In this document: piece after piece, positions 35,036 to 43,393 of the stretch
How positions within the stretch are numbered: the first letter of the stretch is position 1
Layout of the letters: each line of letters starts with the position of its first letter
Source of the DNA: CABZJG01 sp902512685
GTDB taxonomy: Bacteria; Pseudomonadota; Alphaproteobacteria; Rhodobacterales; Rhodobacteraceae
Assembly (NCBI GenBank): GCA_051201605.1
Contig: CP179201.1
Location: 1,922,001 to 1,986,000 of the forward strand
Reading direction: 5' to 3'
DNA: 64,000 bases
Notes under the pieces: generated by a model
The model's database searches: none
Told to the model about the DNA's origin: nothing
What the model saw: the letters and a program-made list of their open reading frames with translations, nothing else
Program-made: the position numbers and the translations under genes

Positions 35036-35064
35036 AAAAAAGGGCCCGATTAAAGGCCCTTTTT
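35036..35064 (-). terminator. Intrinsic terminator
   Basis: A perfect 10-bp stem AAAAAGGGCC (35037-35046) with GGCCCTTTTT (35055-35064) and an eight-base loop. On the minus strand it ends in six U residues; on the plus strand in five, so it could work in both directions. It is 114 bases upstream of the IalB-family start and 286 bases past the mmsB stop. Confidence 0.85.
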
Positions 35065-35104
35065 CACTAAAAATTTCTCTCCCCGTCGGACTGGCCGACT
35101 TATA
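35037..35104 (-). ncRNA. Candidate small RNA of about 70 bases
   Basis: A transcript starting near 35104 from the promoter at 35111-35139 would fold into a small hairpin GTCGG/CCGAC (35085-35089 with 35095-35099), carry an unpaired GGGGAGAG purine stretch, and end at the strong terminator. A GTG-started five-codon reading frame (GTG AAA AAG GGC CTT TAA) follows the purine stretch, so a leader-peptide attenuator is another possibility. I do not recognise a known RNA family. Confidence 0.4.
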
Positions 35105-35110
35105 GGCGCC

Positions 35111-35139
35111 ACGCTACGAAAACAATTCTATTGGGTCAA
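35111..35139 (-). promoter_or_regulatory. Candidate promoter for the small RNA
   Basis: On the minus strand TTGACC (35139-35134), 17 bases, TAGCGT (35116-35111). The -35 box differs from consensus at one base; the -10 box is weaker. Confidence 0.42.
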
Positions 35140-35349
35140 CAGGAAAAACCGACAAAATGTCGTGTTTTGACTAATTTTACTTGTAAATAAATGAATTGTA
35201 TTTTGCCAAAGCCTATCAGTAGGCAAAAACGCAATATACAGAGATGCAGAATTTGCAAGGTTTCATCTGTGGCTACTGCTGAACTAAACCTATCGCGGCA
35301 ATCAAACTTAGGGCTGTTAATTATGCGGGGACTAGGCGCATAGATATTT

Positions 35350-36225
35350 TTATTGGGGTCGGTTCCGCCCGGCAAATCGCGGCAACATAGCAGAAAAATC
35401 CTGGCCGCTTCCGTTTTCCTTTTCGACAAATTCACCATAAAGCTTGGTTGCTGCAGCCCCCATGGGCGTGTCTGCATCTACCGCCGTGGCCGCTTGTTGG
35501 CTCAATCGTAGGTCCTTGAGCATGAGATCTGCAGAGAACCCTGGTTTATAGTCATTGTCTGACGGTGACTGGGGGCCAACGCCCGGAGCAGGGCAATAGG
35601 CGTTTAACGACCAACTGTAACCAGAAGAGGTGCTGGCCACATCAAACATTGCTTGCCGCTCAAGACCCAGCTTATCGGCAAGCGCAAATGCTTCGCAGGT
35701 AGCAATCATTGTGGCGCCTAAAATCATATTGTTACATATTTTGGCCGCCTGGCCATTGCCACTGGTTCCGCAATGAACAGCCTTTTGGCCCATAATATCA
35801 AATACCGATTTTGCTGCGGCAAATCCGGCCTCAGAGCCCCCGACCATAAAGGTTAACGTGCCAGCAGAGGCGCCGCCAACGCCGCCAGAGACGGGTGCAT
35901 CAAGCGGTAAAAGTCCCGCAGCTGTTGCCTTCTCGGCCACCTGGCGGGCGCTTTCAACATCAACGGTTGAACAATCTAGAAAGGTTGCACCAACGGCCAT
36001 GGATGGAATGATTTCATCTGCAACAGCGCGCAGGATATCCCCGTTGGGAAGCATCGTGATGACAATATCGGCATTTTTGGCGGCTTGGGCTGCCGAGCTG
36101 ACAATCGCGACATCTTTGGCCGTGACCCCAGCAGGATCATAGCCGGTGACATTTAAACCTGCAGCGGTAAGGTTTTCTGCCATTGGCGCGCCCATATTTC
36201 CCAAGCCGATAAATCCGATGTTCAT
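35350..36225 (-). CDS. mmsB: 3-hydroxyisobutyrate dehydrogenase
   Basis: NAD-dependent oxidation of 3-hydroxyisobutyrate to methylmalonate semialdehyde in valine degradation. 291 residues. Rossmann motif GLGNMGAPMA (7-16), substrate motif DAPVSGGVGGASAGTL and catalytic Lys in GNGQAAKICNNMI. Start ATG 36225 is set by AGGAGAGATGAA; a longer reading to 36261 would overlap the upstream gene. It is the last gene of the valine operon, 10 bases after the hydrolase gene. Its product is the substrate of MmsA encoded at the front of the operon. Confidence 0.94.
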   Translation of the reverse strand: MNIGFIGLGNMGAPMAENLTAAGLNVTGYDPAGVTAKDVAIVSSAAQAAKNADIVITMLPNGDILRAVADEIIPSMAVGATFLDCSTVDVESARQVAEKATAAGLLPLDAPVSGGVGGASAGTLTFMVGGSEAGFAAAKSVFDIMGQKAVHCGTSGNGQAAKICNNMILGATMIATCEAFALADKLGLERQAMFDVASTSSGYSWSLNAYCPAPGVGPQSPSDNDYKPGFSADLMLKDLRLSQQAATAVDADTPMGAAATKLYGEFVEKENGSGQDFSAMLPRFAGRNRPQ

Positions 36226-36235
36226 TTCATCTCTC

Positions 36236-37267
36236 CTATAAATGCAATTCCAGTGCCCCAAGTGGGCCGAGCATATGTTCGATATCTGTGGATGGAACGC
36301 TGTTCATATTGTGTTGCCAGTTTGGCGTTCGGTCTTTGTCTATTATAGCGGCGCGAATACCTTCGAGGAAGTCCCCAAACTCCATCGCCCGTGCGGTGAA
36401 CCGATACTCATAGCGCAGGGCTGATTTAAGGTCGCCTGAACTGTTGCGTAGATGTCCAATTATTTTCAAAGCGCAGGCCATTGATAAAGGTGAGTTGCGG
36501 CGCATAGCTTTTAATGTTTTTTCCGCAAAGGCGCTGTCATCATGCGATAAGTCACTTGCGATCGTGGAAAGGTCCCCTGACTTAAATGCTGTATTTATCA
36601 TGGGTAAAGCATCTGCCAAAGTTCCTGCCGGCGCTTCGTCAATGTAGGTATTTAGGACATTAGGGTCACCCGTTTTTTCCAATTCTGCTGTCATTCGTGC
36701 CCAATGATCCTGCGGGATGAAATGATCGGCAAATCCAACCAGTATCGCATCCCTTGGCCCCATGCGATCAGCTGTCAAACCAAGATATTCACCAAGATAT
36801 CCTGGCGCGCGCGATAGAATATAGGAACCGCCCACATCCGGCACCAAACCAATCCCACATTCCGGCATCGCTATCTGGCTGGTTTCGCCCACAATTCTGT
36901 GGCTTCCGTGACATGAAATGCCCACGCCGCCGCCCATGGTGAACCCTTGCATAAGAGCAATAAAGGGTTTGGGGTATCCTGCAATAAGAGAGTTTAGGCG
37001 ATATTCATCTGCCCAGAATTTCTGACCAAAAGCATAATTCTTATCCAGCCCTGATTGGTAAAGATCAGCAATGTCTCCGCCGGCGCAAAAGGCGCGGGTT
37101 CCAAGTGCGTCGATAATCACCAGATCAACGGCATCATTGGTTTGCCAGTCAATCAGAGCCGCCTCCATTGCGGTGCACATCTCATAGGTCATGGCATTTA
37201 AAGCATCCGGGCGCTGCAAAGTGATGCGGCCAGCCCGGCCAGTCATGCGTATATGGATATCGTTCAT
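36236..37267 (-). CDS. 3-hydroxyisobutyryl-CoA hydrolase (enoyl-CoA hydratase fold)
   Basis: 343-residue crotonase-fold protein. Length, the oxyanion-hole GFTMGGGVGISCHGSHRIV (about residues 109-127) and the PECGIGLVPDVGGSYILSR segment match the hydrolase subgroup (HIBCH) rather than ordinary 260-residue enoyl-CoA hydratases. It releases CoA from 3-hydroxyisobutyryl-CoA, giving the substrate of MmsB. Its start overlaps the acyl-CoA dehydrogenase stop by four bases. A separate methacrylyl-CoA hydratase gene is not in this operon. Confidence 0.9.
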   Translation of the reverse strand: MNDIHIRMTGRAGRITLQRPDALNAMTYEMCTAMEAALIDWQTNDAVDLVIIDALGTRAFCAGGDIADLYQSGLDKNYAFGQKFWADEYRLNSLIAGYPKPFIALMQGFTMGGGVGISCHGSHRIVGETSQIAMPECGIGLVPDVGGSYILSRAPGYLGEYLGLTADRMGPRDAILVGFADHFIPQDHWARMTAELEKTGDPNVLNTYIDEAPAGTLADALPMINTAFKSGDLSTIASDLSHDDSAFAEKTLKAMRRNSPLSMACALKIIGHLRNSSGDLKSALRYEYRFTARAMEFGDFLEGIRAAIIDKDRTPNWQHNMNSVPSTDIEHMLGPLGALELHL

Positions 37268-38406
37268 CGGGCGGCGAGCATATGTCTGGAAATAATCATG
37301 CGCATAATTTCGTTGGTGCCTTCAAGAATTTGATGGACCCGCAGATCGCGAACAATTTTTTCAATACCATAATCGGATAAATAGCCATATCCGCCATGAA
37401 GTTGCAGACAGCTGTTGGCCACTTCAAAGGCACAATCCGTCACATAAAGCTTGGCCATAGCACAAAACTTACCGGCGTCTGATGCGCCATTGTCAAGCTT
37501 CCAAGCCGCTTGGCGCAAAAATGTTCTTGAAGACTGAAGTTTAACTTCCATCTCGGCAAGCTTGAATTGCAGTGCCTGAAACTGATCAATGGATTTGCCA
37601 AAGGCTTTTCGCTGGCCCATATATTCCAGGGTCGCAGACAGCGCTGCCTGTGCACCGCCAAGCGCACTGGCGGCAATGTTTAACCGGCCTCCATCCAGAC
37701 CAGCCATTGCGTAGCTAAAGCCTTGGCCCTCATCGCCCAAAAGGTTGTCGATAGGAACTGTGCAATCATCGAACTGTACTTGCGCCGTGGGCTGTGATCG
37801 CCACCCCATTTTTTCCTCAAGAGCACCATAGCTCAGCCCTTTGTTTCCGGCTTCAACCACTAAAGCAGATATTCCTTTCGGGCTTTTATCGCCCGTGCGG
37901 CACATCACGATATAGGCATCGGAATAGGATCCACCGGAAATGAACGCTTTCGTGCCGTTCATTACGTAGTTTTCATTGGTCCGCTCAGCCGTGGTGCTAA
38001 GAGCTGCCGCATCTGATCCTGATCCCGGTTCGGTAAGGCAGTAGCTATAGACTTTGCGCATAGCACAAAGATCAGGAAGCCACCGCGCGCGGGTGTCTTC
38101 ACTGCCATACTTGTCGATCATGCCCCCACACATATTGTGAATGGATAAAAAGGCGCTGACAGAAGGGCAGGCCATGGCCAGAGCTTCGAAGATCAGTGTC
38201 GCATCAAGTCGGCCTAGGCCTGATCCGCCTTGATCTTCGCTGACATAAATTCCGCCAAGCCCAAGATCAGCCACCTTTGGCCAAAGGTCTTTGGGAATAG
38301 TGCCCATGGTTTCCCACGCGCGTGCCTGTGGGGCGATTTGCTCTTGGCCAAAGGCATGGGCCATATCAAACACTGCATTTTGTTCTTCGGTTAAAGCAAA
38401 ATCCAC
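37264..38406 (-). CDS. Acyl-CoA dehydrogenase, isobutyryl-CoA type
   Basis: FAD-dependent alpha,beta-dehydrogenation of a branched acyl-CoA, most likely isobutyryl-CoA. 380 residues in three parts: N-terminal helical (about 1-115), beta (YCLTEPGSGSDAAAL, about 120-230) and C-terminal helical. The catalytic Glu is in VHQILEGTNEIMRMI near residue 363, a context shared with ACAD8-type isobutyryl-CoA dehydrogenases. The operon position between mmsA and the hydrolase supports this substrate. Isovaleryl- or 2-methylbutyryl-CoA would be alternatives. Confidence 0.9.
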   Translation of the reverse strand: MDFALTEEQNAVFDMAHAFGQEQIAPQARAWETMGTIPKDLWPKVADLGLGGIYVSEDQGGSGLGRLDATLIFEALAMACPSVSAFLSIHNMCGGMIDKYGSEDTRARWLPDLCAMRKVYSYCLTEPGSGSDAAALSTTAERTNENYVMNGTKAFISGGSYSDAYIVMCRTGDKSPKGISALVVEAGNKGLSYGALEEKMGWRSQPTAQVQFDDCTVPIDNLLGDEGQGFSYAMAGLDGGRLNIAASALGGAQAALSATLEYMGQRKAFGKSIDQFQALQFKLAEMEVKLQSSRTFLRQAAWKLDNGASDAGKFCAMAKLYVTDCAFEVANSCLQLHGGYGYLSDYGIEKIVRDLRVHQILEGTNEIMRMIISRHMLAAR

Positions 38407-38481
38407 CCCAAGGCTCCTTTATCATCCGCAGCGCGTCTATAGCCGCTTCCAACGGCTATAGATATCCGAAAGCGGTCTTTG

Positions 38482-39981
38482 TTAGTCCATGGCTTTAAAG
38501 TTAAACTCTCCGCCTTCTTTAATGCCAGAGGGCCAGCGTGACGTCACTGTTTTTGTCCGGGTATAGAACCGAAAAGCATCCGGGCCGTGTTGGTTCAAAT
38601 CCCCAAAGGCAGACTTTTTCCAGCCGCCAAATGTGTGATAGGCGAGGGGGACGGGAATAGGTACGTTGATCCCCACCATGCCAATATTGATCCGGTTTGC
38701 AAAATCACGTGCCGCATCACCATCACGGGTAAAAATTGCAGTGCCGTTGCCATATTCGTGATCAATCGCCAGACCTATCGCCTCTTCGTAACTGCCTGCG
38801 CGAACGGTGCTGAGAACCGGCCCGAATATTTCCTTTTTGTAGATATCCATATCTGGCGTAACACGGTCGAACAAATGCGGCCCGACAAAAAAACCGTCTT
38901 CATAGCCCTGAAGACTAAAGTCGCGGCCATCAATGACCAGCTCTGCGCCCTGGTCCACGCCGCTTTGTACCAAGCCAAGGATGTTCTGTTTGGCCGCGGC
39001 TGTAACCACAGGACCATAATCGACATCATCACCGGCGGTGTAGGGGCCAACTTTCAGTTTTTCAATTCGTGGCACTAGTTTTTCAATCAAACGATCGGCC
39101 GTTTCATCACCCACTGGCACCGCAACCGAAATCGCCATGCACCGCTCGCCAGCTGCGCCATATCCTGCGCCCACCAAAGCGTCTGCTGCCTGATCCATAT
39201 CCGCATCGGGCATAATGATCATATGGTTCTTGGCCCCGCCAAAGCACTGAACACGTTTGCCATTGCTGCATCCGCGACCGTAGATATATTCAGCGATTGG
39301 GGTCGAGCCAACAAAACCAATTGACTGGATCAGCGGATGATCAAGAATTGCGTCTACAGCCACCTTGTCGCCGTTGACAACTTGTAAAATGCCTTTGGGT
39401 AATCCAGCTTCTTCCATAAGCTCTGCAAGCATCAGCGGAACTGATGGGTCACGCTCAGATGGTTTGAGAATAAAGGCATTGCCGCAGGCAATGGCGGGGG
39501 CAAACATCCACATTGGGATCATGGCTGGAAAATTAAACGGCGTAATACCAGCGCAAACTCCCAAAGGCTGCCGCATTGAATACATATCAATTCCCGGACC
39601 GGCACTGTCGGTGAATTCACCCTTGAGCAATTGGGGCGCGCCAATGCAATATTCTACAACCTCAAGCCCGCGCTGAACATCGCCTTTAGCATCTGGAAAG
39701 GTTTTACCGTGCTCGCGGCTTAGCGCCTCTGCTAGACGGTCCATATCACGATTAAGCAGATCCACAAACTTCATCATCACCCGCGCGCGGCGCTGGGGGT
39801 TAACCTGACCCCAGCTTAACTGTGCTTTTGCGGCCACGTCGACCGCATGCGCCATTTCACTTTCTGAAGCCAATGGGGCTTGGGCCTGAACTTCACCGGT
39901 GGCCGGATTAAAGACATCGGCAAACCGCCCTGATGTTCCTTTGACATTCGCACCACCAATATAATGAGTTAATTCTTGCAT
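38482..39981 (-). CDS. mmsA: Methylmalonate-semialdehyde dehydrogenase (CoA-acylating)
   Basis: Oxidises methylmalonate semialdehyde to propionyl-CoA with NAD and CoA, the end of valine degradation. 499 residues, ALDH6-type. Motifs: FNFPAMIPMWMFAPAIACGN (about 145-164), LKPSERDPSVP, GFVGSTPIAEYIY and the catalytic Cys in AAGERCMAIS. C-terminal FGGWKKSAFGDLNQHGPDAFRFYTRTKTVTSRW is typical. First gene of the operon mmsA-acd-hibch-mmsB, divergent from a LysR gene across 100 bases. Confidence 0.96.
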   Translation of the reverse strand: MQELTHYIGGANVKGTSGRFADVFNPATGEVQAQAPLASESEMAHAVDVAAKAQLSWGQVNPQRRARVMMKFVDLLNRDMDRLAEALSREHGKTFPDAKGDVQRGLEVVEYCIGAPQLLKGEFTDSAGPGIDMYSMRQPLGVCAGITPFNFPAMIPMWMFAPAIACGNAFILKPSERDPSVPLMLAELMEEAGLPKGILQVVNGDKVAVDAILDHPLIQSIGFVGSTPIAEYIYGRGCSNGKRVQCFGGAKNHMIIMPDADMDQAADALVGAGYGAAGERCMAISVAVPVGDETADRLIEKLVPRIEKLKVGPYTAGDDVDYGPVVTAAAKQNILGLVQSGVDQGAELVIDGRDFSLQGYEDGFFVGPHLFDRVTPDMDIYKKEIFGPVLSTVRAGSYEEAIGLAIDHEYGNGTAIFTRDGDAARDFANRINIGMVGINVPIPVPLAYHTFGGWKKSAFGDLNQHGPDAFRFYTRTKTVTSRWPSGIKEGGEFNFKAMD

Positions 39982-40016
39982 GAGAGCTCTCCTATCAATT
40001 TGGTATAAGTTTACCC

Positions 40017-40071
40017 TTGCAAAAATGTGGTGAAAAGAGGAAAAATTTCAAAGTAGACCTGCAAAATTGCA
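40017..40071. promoter_or_regulatory. Candidate operators between mmsA and its LysR
   Basis: An inverted repeat TGCAA-AA-TTGCA (40060-40071) lies just before the lysR GTG, and a related TTGCAAAAATG lies at 40017-40027, about 43 bases away. The divergent layout makes these plausible LysR sites controlling mmsA and the regulator itself. Confidence 0.4.
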
Positions 40072-40081
40072 AAGGTGAAAA

Positions 40082-40978
40082 GTGACAGATAATTGGGATG
40101 ATTTACGGATATTTTTAGCTGTGGCTCGGTATGAAACTTTGTCGGCAGCGGGACGCCAAATAAAACTAGATCCTGCAACCGTTGGGCGGCGCATCGGCCG
40201 TATTGAAGATCAGCTAGGACGTTCACTATTTATCCGCTCGACTTTCGGATACGCATTGACTGATGCGGGTAACCGGATGCTGGACCACGCAGTGCGCGTT
40301 GAACAGGCCATGGCCGGATTGAGCGAAGAAATCTCAGGGCAAACCGGATCGTTGAGTGGCCAAATTCGGATTGGTGCCCCTGATGGCTGCGCAAATTTTT
40401 TATTGCCGCAAGTTTGCGCAAGAATTTCAGATAAAAACCCCGATCTGGATATTCAAATTGTTGCCTTGCCAAGAGTGATTAACCTAACCAAACGAGAAGC
40501 CGATATGGCCATCGCGGTTAGCCCGCCAGAAACTGGCAGGCTGACGGTGCAAAAGCTTACAGAATATAAATTACACTTGGCGGCTTCGGCCGAGTATTTG
40601 CAAAATAAACCACCCCTTACCAAGCTATCAGATTTAAAGGGTCACCGTTTCATCGGGTATATAGCTGATATGATCTTTGATAAGGAACTTGACTATTTGA
40701 CAGAACTGGGTGTTCAACGCCTGCCTCTGGCATCAAATTCTGTGTCTGTGCAGTTCAATTGGTTGCGCGCTGGGGCCGGTCTGGGCGTTGTTCATGATTT
40801 TGCTTTGCCCTTTGCTCCGGGATTGAAACGCATTTTAGCCGATAGGTTTTCATTAACGCGCAGTTTTTATCTTATTCGCCACTATGAGGATCGTCGAATG
40901 GACCGCATGAATAAGTTTGTCGCCGCCCTTGGTGAAGAAATTCGTGCCGAGCTTGATCACTTAGAGCGATTTCCTTGA
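40082..40978 (+). CDS. LysR-family regulator, divergent from mmsA
   Basis: 298-residue LysR-type regulator, helix-turn-helix in about residues 1-62 (WDDLRIFLAVARYETLSAAGRQIKLDPATVGRRIGRIEDQL), effector domain from about 93 (GQIRIGAPDGCANFLLPQV). The helix-turn-helix variant with DPATVGRRI and the ERF-like LFIRSTFGYALTDAG place it in the AaeR/LeuO-like shallow subgroup. The start is GTG 40082 with AAAGG upstream. Divergence from the valine-degradation operon suggests it regulates it in response to a pathway intermediate. Confidence 0.9.
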   Translation: MTDNWDDLRIFLAVARYETLSAAGRQIKLDPATVGRRIGRIEDQLGRSLFIRSTFGYALTDAGNRMLDHAVRVEQAMAGLSEEISGQTGSLSGQIRIGAPDGCANFLLPQVCARISDKNPDLDIQIVALPRVINLTKREADMAIAVSPPETGRLTVQKLTEYKLHLAASAEYLQNKPPLTKLSDLKGHRFIGYIADMIFDKELDYLTELGVQRLPLASNSVSVQFNWLRAGAGLGVVHDFALPFAPGLKRILADRFSLTRSFYLIRHYEDRRMDRMNKFVAALGEEIRAELDHLERFP

Positions 40979-41034
40979 CAAAAATTAAATTACAAATATG
41001 ATAGAGATATTGAAATAAAGTTCTGGTAAATCTA

Positions 41035-41469
41035 ATGCTTGTGCAACAAATTTTGAATTCCAAAGCGAACGATGATGTTATTACAGTGCAGCCAGAGACG
41101 ACACTAGTGGAAGCAGCAGCTATTCTAGCCTCGAATAAAATTGGTACAGTGGTCATTTCTGAAGATGGTAAAAAAGCCAGTGGGATCTTGTCAGAGCGAG
41201 ATATCGTGCGTGCTATCGCCCATCGTGGTGTGCAGGCGTTAGGCGCGCCTGTGAACGACTTTATGACCCGAAAAATTGTGACTTGCAGGCGCGAGGCAAC
41301 TGCTGATCAAGTTTTGACAATTATGACGGACAAGCGGTTTCGCCATATTCCCGTGGTCGAGAATGGTGAAATGATAGGCCTTATTACTCAGGGTGATGTG
41401 GTCAAAGCAAAACTTTCAGAACTTTCGATGGAAAAAGACGCACTTGAAGGCATGATAATGGGGTACTGA
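41035..41469 (+). CDS. CBS-domain-pair protein
   Basis: 144 residues consisting almost only of two CBS motifs (about 8-63 and 74-128): TLVEAAAILASNKIGTVVISED...GILSERDIVRAIA and TADQVLTIMTDKRFRHIPVVENGEMIGLITQGDVV. Such stand-alone pairs bind adenine nucleotides and act as energy-sensing modules on partner proteins. Common in Rhodobacterales; partner unknown. No strong ribosome-binding site is visible before ATG 41035. coaD follows 67 bases later. Confidence 0.88.
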   Translation: MLVQQILNSKANDDVITVQPETTLVEAAAILASNKIGTVVISEDGKKASGILSERDIVRAIAHRGVQALGAPVNDFMTRKIVTCRREATADQVLTIMTDKRFRHIPVVENGEMIGLITQGDVVKAKLSELSMEKDALEGMIMGY

Positions 41470-41536
41470 CCCTTGCAATTTTGCCAGCAATATTGTTGCT
41501 TGCGGAAAGTATAATTTCTCGGCAGAGGATCTCTAG

Positions 41537-42031
41537 ATGCGCATTGGGCTTTATCCTGGAACTTTTGATCCGATCACTCTCGGACATGTCGACATTATTC
41601 GCCGTGCCGCTATGCTTGTTGATCGATTGGTCATCGGCGTGGCGATTAACCGCGACAAAGGTCCGTTGTTTTCATTGGAAGAGCGGGTTTCAATGATTGA
41701 ATTGCAATGTGCGGGCTTATCATCTGAAATTGGAACTGAAATTGTGGCGCATCCGTTTGAAAATTTATTGATTGACTGCGCCCATGACGTTGGCGCAGGC
41801 GTCATTGTTCGGGGATTGCGCGCAGTTGCCGATTTTGAATATGAATTCCAGATGGTAGGCATGAACAGGGTGCTTGATTCAACCATTGAAACGGTATTTT
41901 TGATGGCAGAAGCACGACATCAAGCTATTGCATCAAAACTGGTCAAAGAAATAGCCCGTTTAGATGGTGATGTGTCCAAGTTTGTCACGCCTGAAGTGCA
42001 TGAACGCTTGCTTGCCAAGCTCGGAAAATAG
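41537..42031 (+). CDS. coaD: Phosphopantetheine adenylyltransferase
   Basis: Penultimate step of coenzyme A synthesis: adenylates 4'-phosphopantetheine. 164 residues. Nucleotidyltransferase motif YPGTFDPITLGHVDII (5-20) with the T/H-x-G-H; RGLRAVADFEYEFQM near 90 and the VKEIARLDGDVSKFVTPEV block near the end. AGAGGA lies eight bases before the ATG. Its stop codon sits in the loop of a 12-bp hairpin that separates it from the convergent gap gene. Confidence 0.96.
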   Translation: MRIGLYPGTFDPITLGHVDIIRRAAMLVDRLVIGVAINRDKGPLFSLEERVSMIELQCAGLSSEIGTEIVAHPFENLLIDCAHDVGAGVIVRGLRAVADFEYEFQMVGMNRVLDSTIETVFLMAEARHQAIASKLVKEIARLDGDVSKFVTPEVHERLLAKLGK

Positions 42032-42045
42032 GCTTTTCCGAGCTT
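42017..42045. terminator. Hairpin between convergent coaD and gap
   Basis: A perfect 12-bp stem AAGCTCGGAAAA (42017-42028) with TTTTCCGAGCTT (42034-42045) and a five-base loop that contains the coaD TAG. Few U residues follow on either strand, though the arm itself ends in T-runs. It probably acts as a bidirectional terminator or RNA-end protector. Confidence 0.55.
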
Positions 42046-42060
42046 TAAAAGATATTTAGA

Positions 42061-43062
42061 TTAAAGATATTTACCCATTTCGACAGCTGTATCAGCCATA
42101 CGCGTGGAAAATCCCCACTCATTGTCATACCATGTAAGGATCCTGCACAGCGTGCCATCCATGACCTTTGTTTGATCGGTGGCGAAGATACTAGAATGGC
42201 TGTCATGATTGAAATCCATAGAGACCAACTTTTCATCGGTTACACCCAAAACACCGTTCATCGGGCCAGCGGCAGCAGCATGAATAGCGGCGTTGATTTC
42301 TTCGATCGTGGTATCGCGTGCGGCTTCAAAGGTTAAATCCACACAGGACACATTTGGCGTGGGTACGCGAATAGCAACGCCATCCAGTTTGCCGTCCAGT
42401 TCAGGCAATACCAACCCCACCGCGCGAGCCGCACCGGTGGTTGTTGGGATCATGTTAAGTGCTGCGCCACGCGCCCGGTAAAGGTCTTTGTGCATTGTGT
42501 CCAACGTGGGTTGGTCGCCGGTATAACTATGAATAGTCGTCATAAACCCACGTTTGATGCCAATCGCATCGTTCAAGGCTTTGGCAACAGGGGACAAGCA
42601 ATTTGTCGTACATGAGGCATTTGAAACAATGATATCACTGGCGCTCAAAGCGCTATGGTTTACCCCATAAGCGATCGTTTTGTCCGATCCGTTTGAGGGC
42701 GCAGATACCAAAACCCGCTTCGCTCCATTTTGCAGATGGATTTCTGCCTTTTCACGGTCTGTAAAAATACCAGTGCATTCCATCACAATATCAACATCTG
42801 CCCATGGCAATTCTGCCGGATTGCGCAGTGCCGTTACAGAAATAGGCCCCATACCAACATCTATTGAAGTTTCAGTGGATTTGACCGTGCCTGCGAATTT
42901 TCCATGAACGCTATCGTATTTGAACAGATGTGCGTTGGTTTCAACGGGTCCTAAGTCATTAATGGCAACAACCTCAACGTCGGTTCTTTGTGTTTCCACG
43001 ATAGAACGCAAAATATTACGTCCGATCCTGCCAAATCCATTGATCGCGACTTTCACTGCCAT
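42061..43062 (-). CDS. gap: Glyceraldehyde-3-phosphate dehydrogenase, copy 1
   Basis: Interconverts glyceraldehyde 3-phosphate and 1,3-bisphosphoglycerate. 333 residues. INGFGRIGR at 7-15, catalytic Cys151 (SNASCTTNC) and His178. Asp36 in the NDLG segment (the position usually called 32) is kept, and Thr189-Met190 stand where NAD enzymes often have Leu-Pro. This suggests NAD is used, possibly not strictly. It is transcribed from a promoter overlapped by an AGTTAGCGCTAACA palindrome and is convergent with coaD. Confidence 0.95.
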   Translation of the reverse strand: MAVKVAINGFGRIGRNILRSIVETQRTDVEVVAINDLGPVETNAHLFKYDSVHGKFAGTVKSTETSIDVGMGPISVTALRNPAELPWADVDIVMECTGIFTDREKAEIHLQNGAKRVLVSAPSNGSDKTIAYGVNHSALSASDIIVSNASCTTNCLSPVAKALNDAIGIKRGFMTTIHSYTGDQPTLDTMHKDLYRARGAALNMIPTTTGAARAVGLVLPELDGKLDGVAIRVPTPNVSCVDLTFEAARDTTIEEINAAIHAAAAGPMNGVLGVTDEKLVSMDFNHDSHSSIFATDQTKVMDGTLCRILTWYDNEWGFSTRMADTAVEMGKYL

Positions 43063-43091
43063 AGTATTGTCTTTCTTTAATGCTGCTCATG

Positions 43092-43129
43092 AGTTAGCGC
43101 TAACATTGATATTTCAGAGCAATTGTCAA
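43092..43129 (-). promoter_or_regulatory. Promoter and LacI-type palindrome before gap copy 1
   Basis: On the minus strand TTGACA (43129-43124), 17 bases, ATGTTA (43106-43101). The -10 box overlaps the near-perfect palindrome AGTTAGCGCTAACA (43092-43105), whose 12-base core GTTAGCGCTAAC is exact. A repressor at this site would block the promoter. The site resembles operators of LacI-family central-carbon regulators (CceR type); that link is from general knowledge and unproven here. Confidence 0.6.
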
Positions 43130-43159
43130 CCGTAAAAACAACCTTTTAGCGGAGTTTAA

Positions 43160-43303
43160 TTATCTCCAGAAGGCCATCCACTCGATCAGGATGAGTATTT
43201 TTCGACCTAGAACTATCAAAGTTTCTGCATCAGAGAAAAGGGTATCGCCAAGCAAAAGGGCAACAATACCCAAAAACAAAATTGTCCAAGTACGATTTGA
43301 CAA
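43160..43303 (-). CDS. Small membrane protein between the two gap genes, 47 residues
   Basis: Open frame from TTG 43303 to the stop at 43160-43162. It has one membrane span (about residues 6-22, WTILFLGIVALLLGDTL), then a charged stretch and a second amphipathic segment ending LILIEWMAFWR. An Asp after the span and the aromatic C-terminus with a final Arg look like a constrained protein. I recall short proteins with LIEWxAFWR-type ends at this position in related Rhodobacterales, but could not check. The start is uncertain (a TTG at 43318 is also in frame) and the ribosome-binding site is weak. Function unknown. Confidence 0.6.
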   Translation of the reverse strand: MSNRTWTILFLGIVALLLGDTLFSDAETLIVLGRKILILIEWMAFWR

Positions 43304-43393
43304 AGTACAGATGTCCAAAATAATTAGAAAAAAGAAATGTTATGCAAATAAATCGCTAGAAACGTAAGAAGGTATGCTGGTTGAGGCAAGCCC

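Larger units (their letters stand above)
34923..35349. other. 427-base intergenic region between IalB-family gene and mmsB
   Basis: No protein-coding gene seen. It contains a strong bidirectional hairpin terminator, a candidate promoter and a possible 70-base small RNA on the minus strand (listed separately). The part from 34923 to about 35030 should hold the promoter of the IalB-family gene. Confidence 0.6.

Noticed and set aside
35136..35477. 113-codon minus-strand frame across the mmsB 3' end
   Set aside because: It overlaps the conserved mmsB C-terminus in another frame and runs into A/T-rich non-coding DNA.
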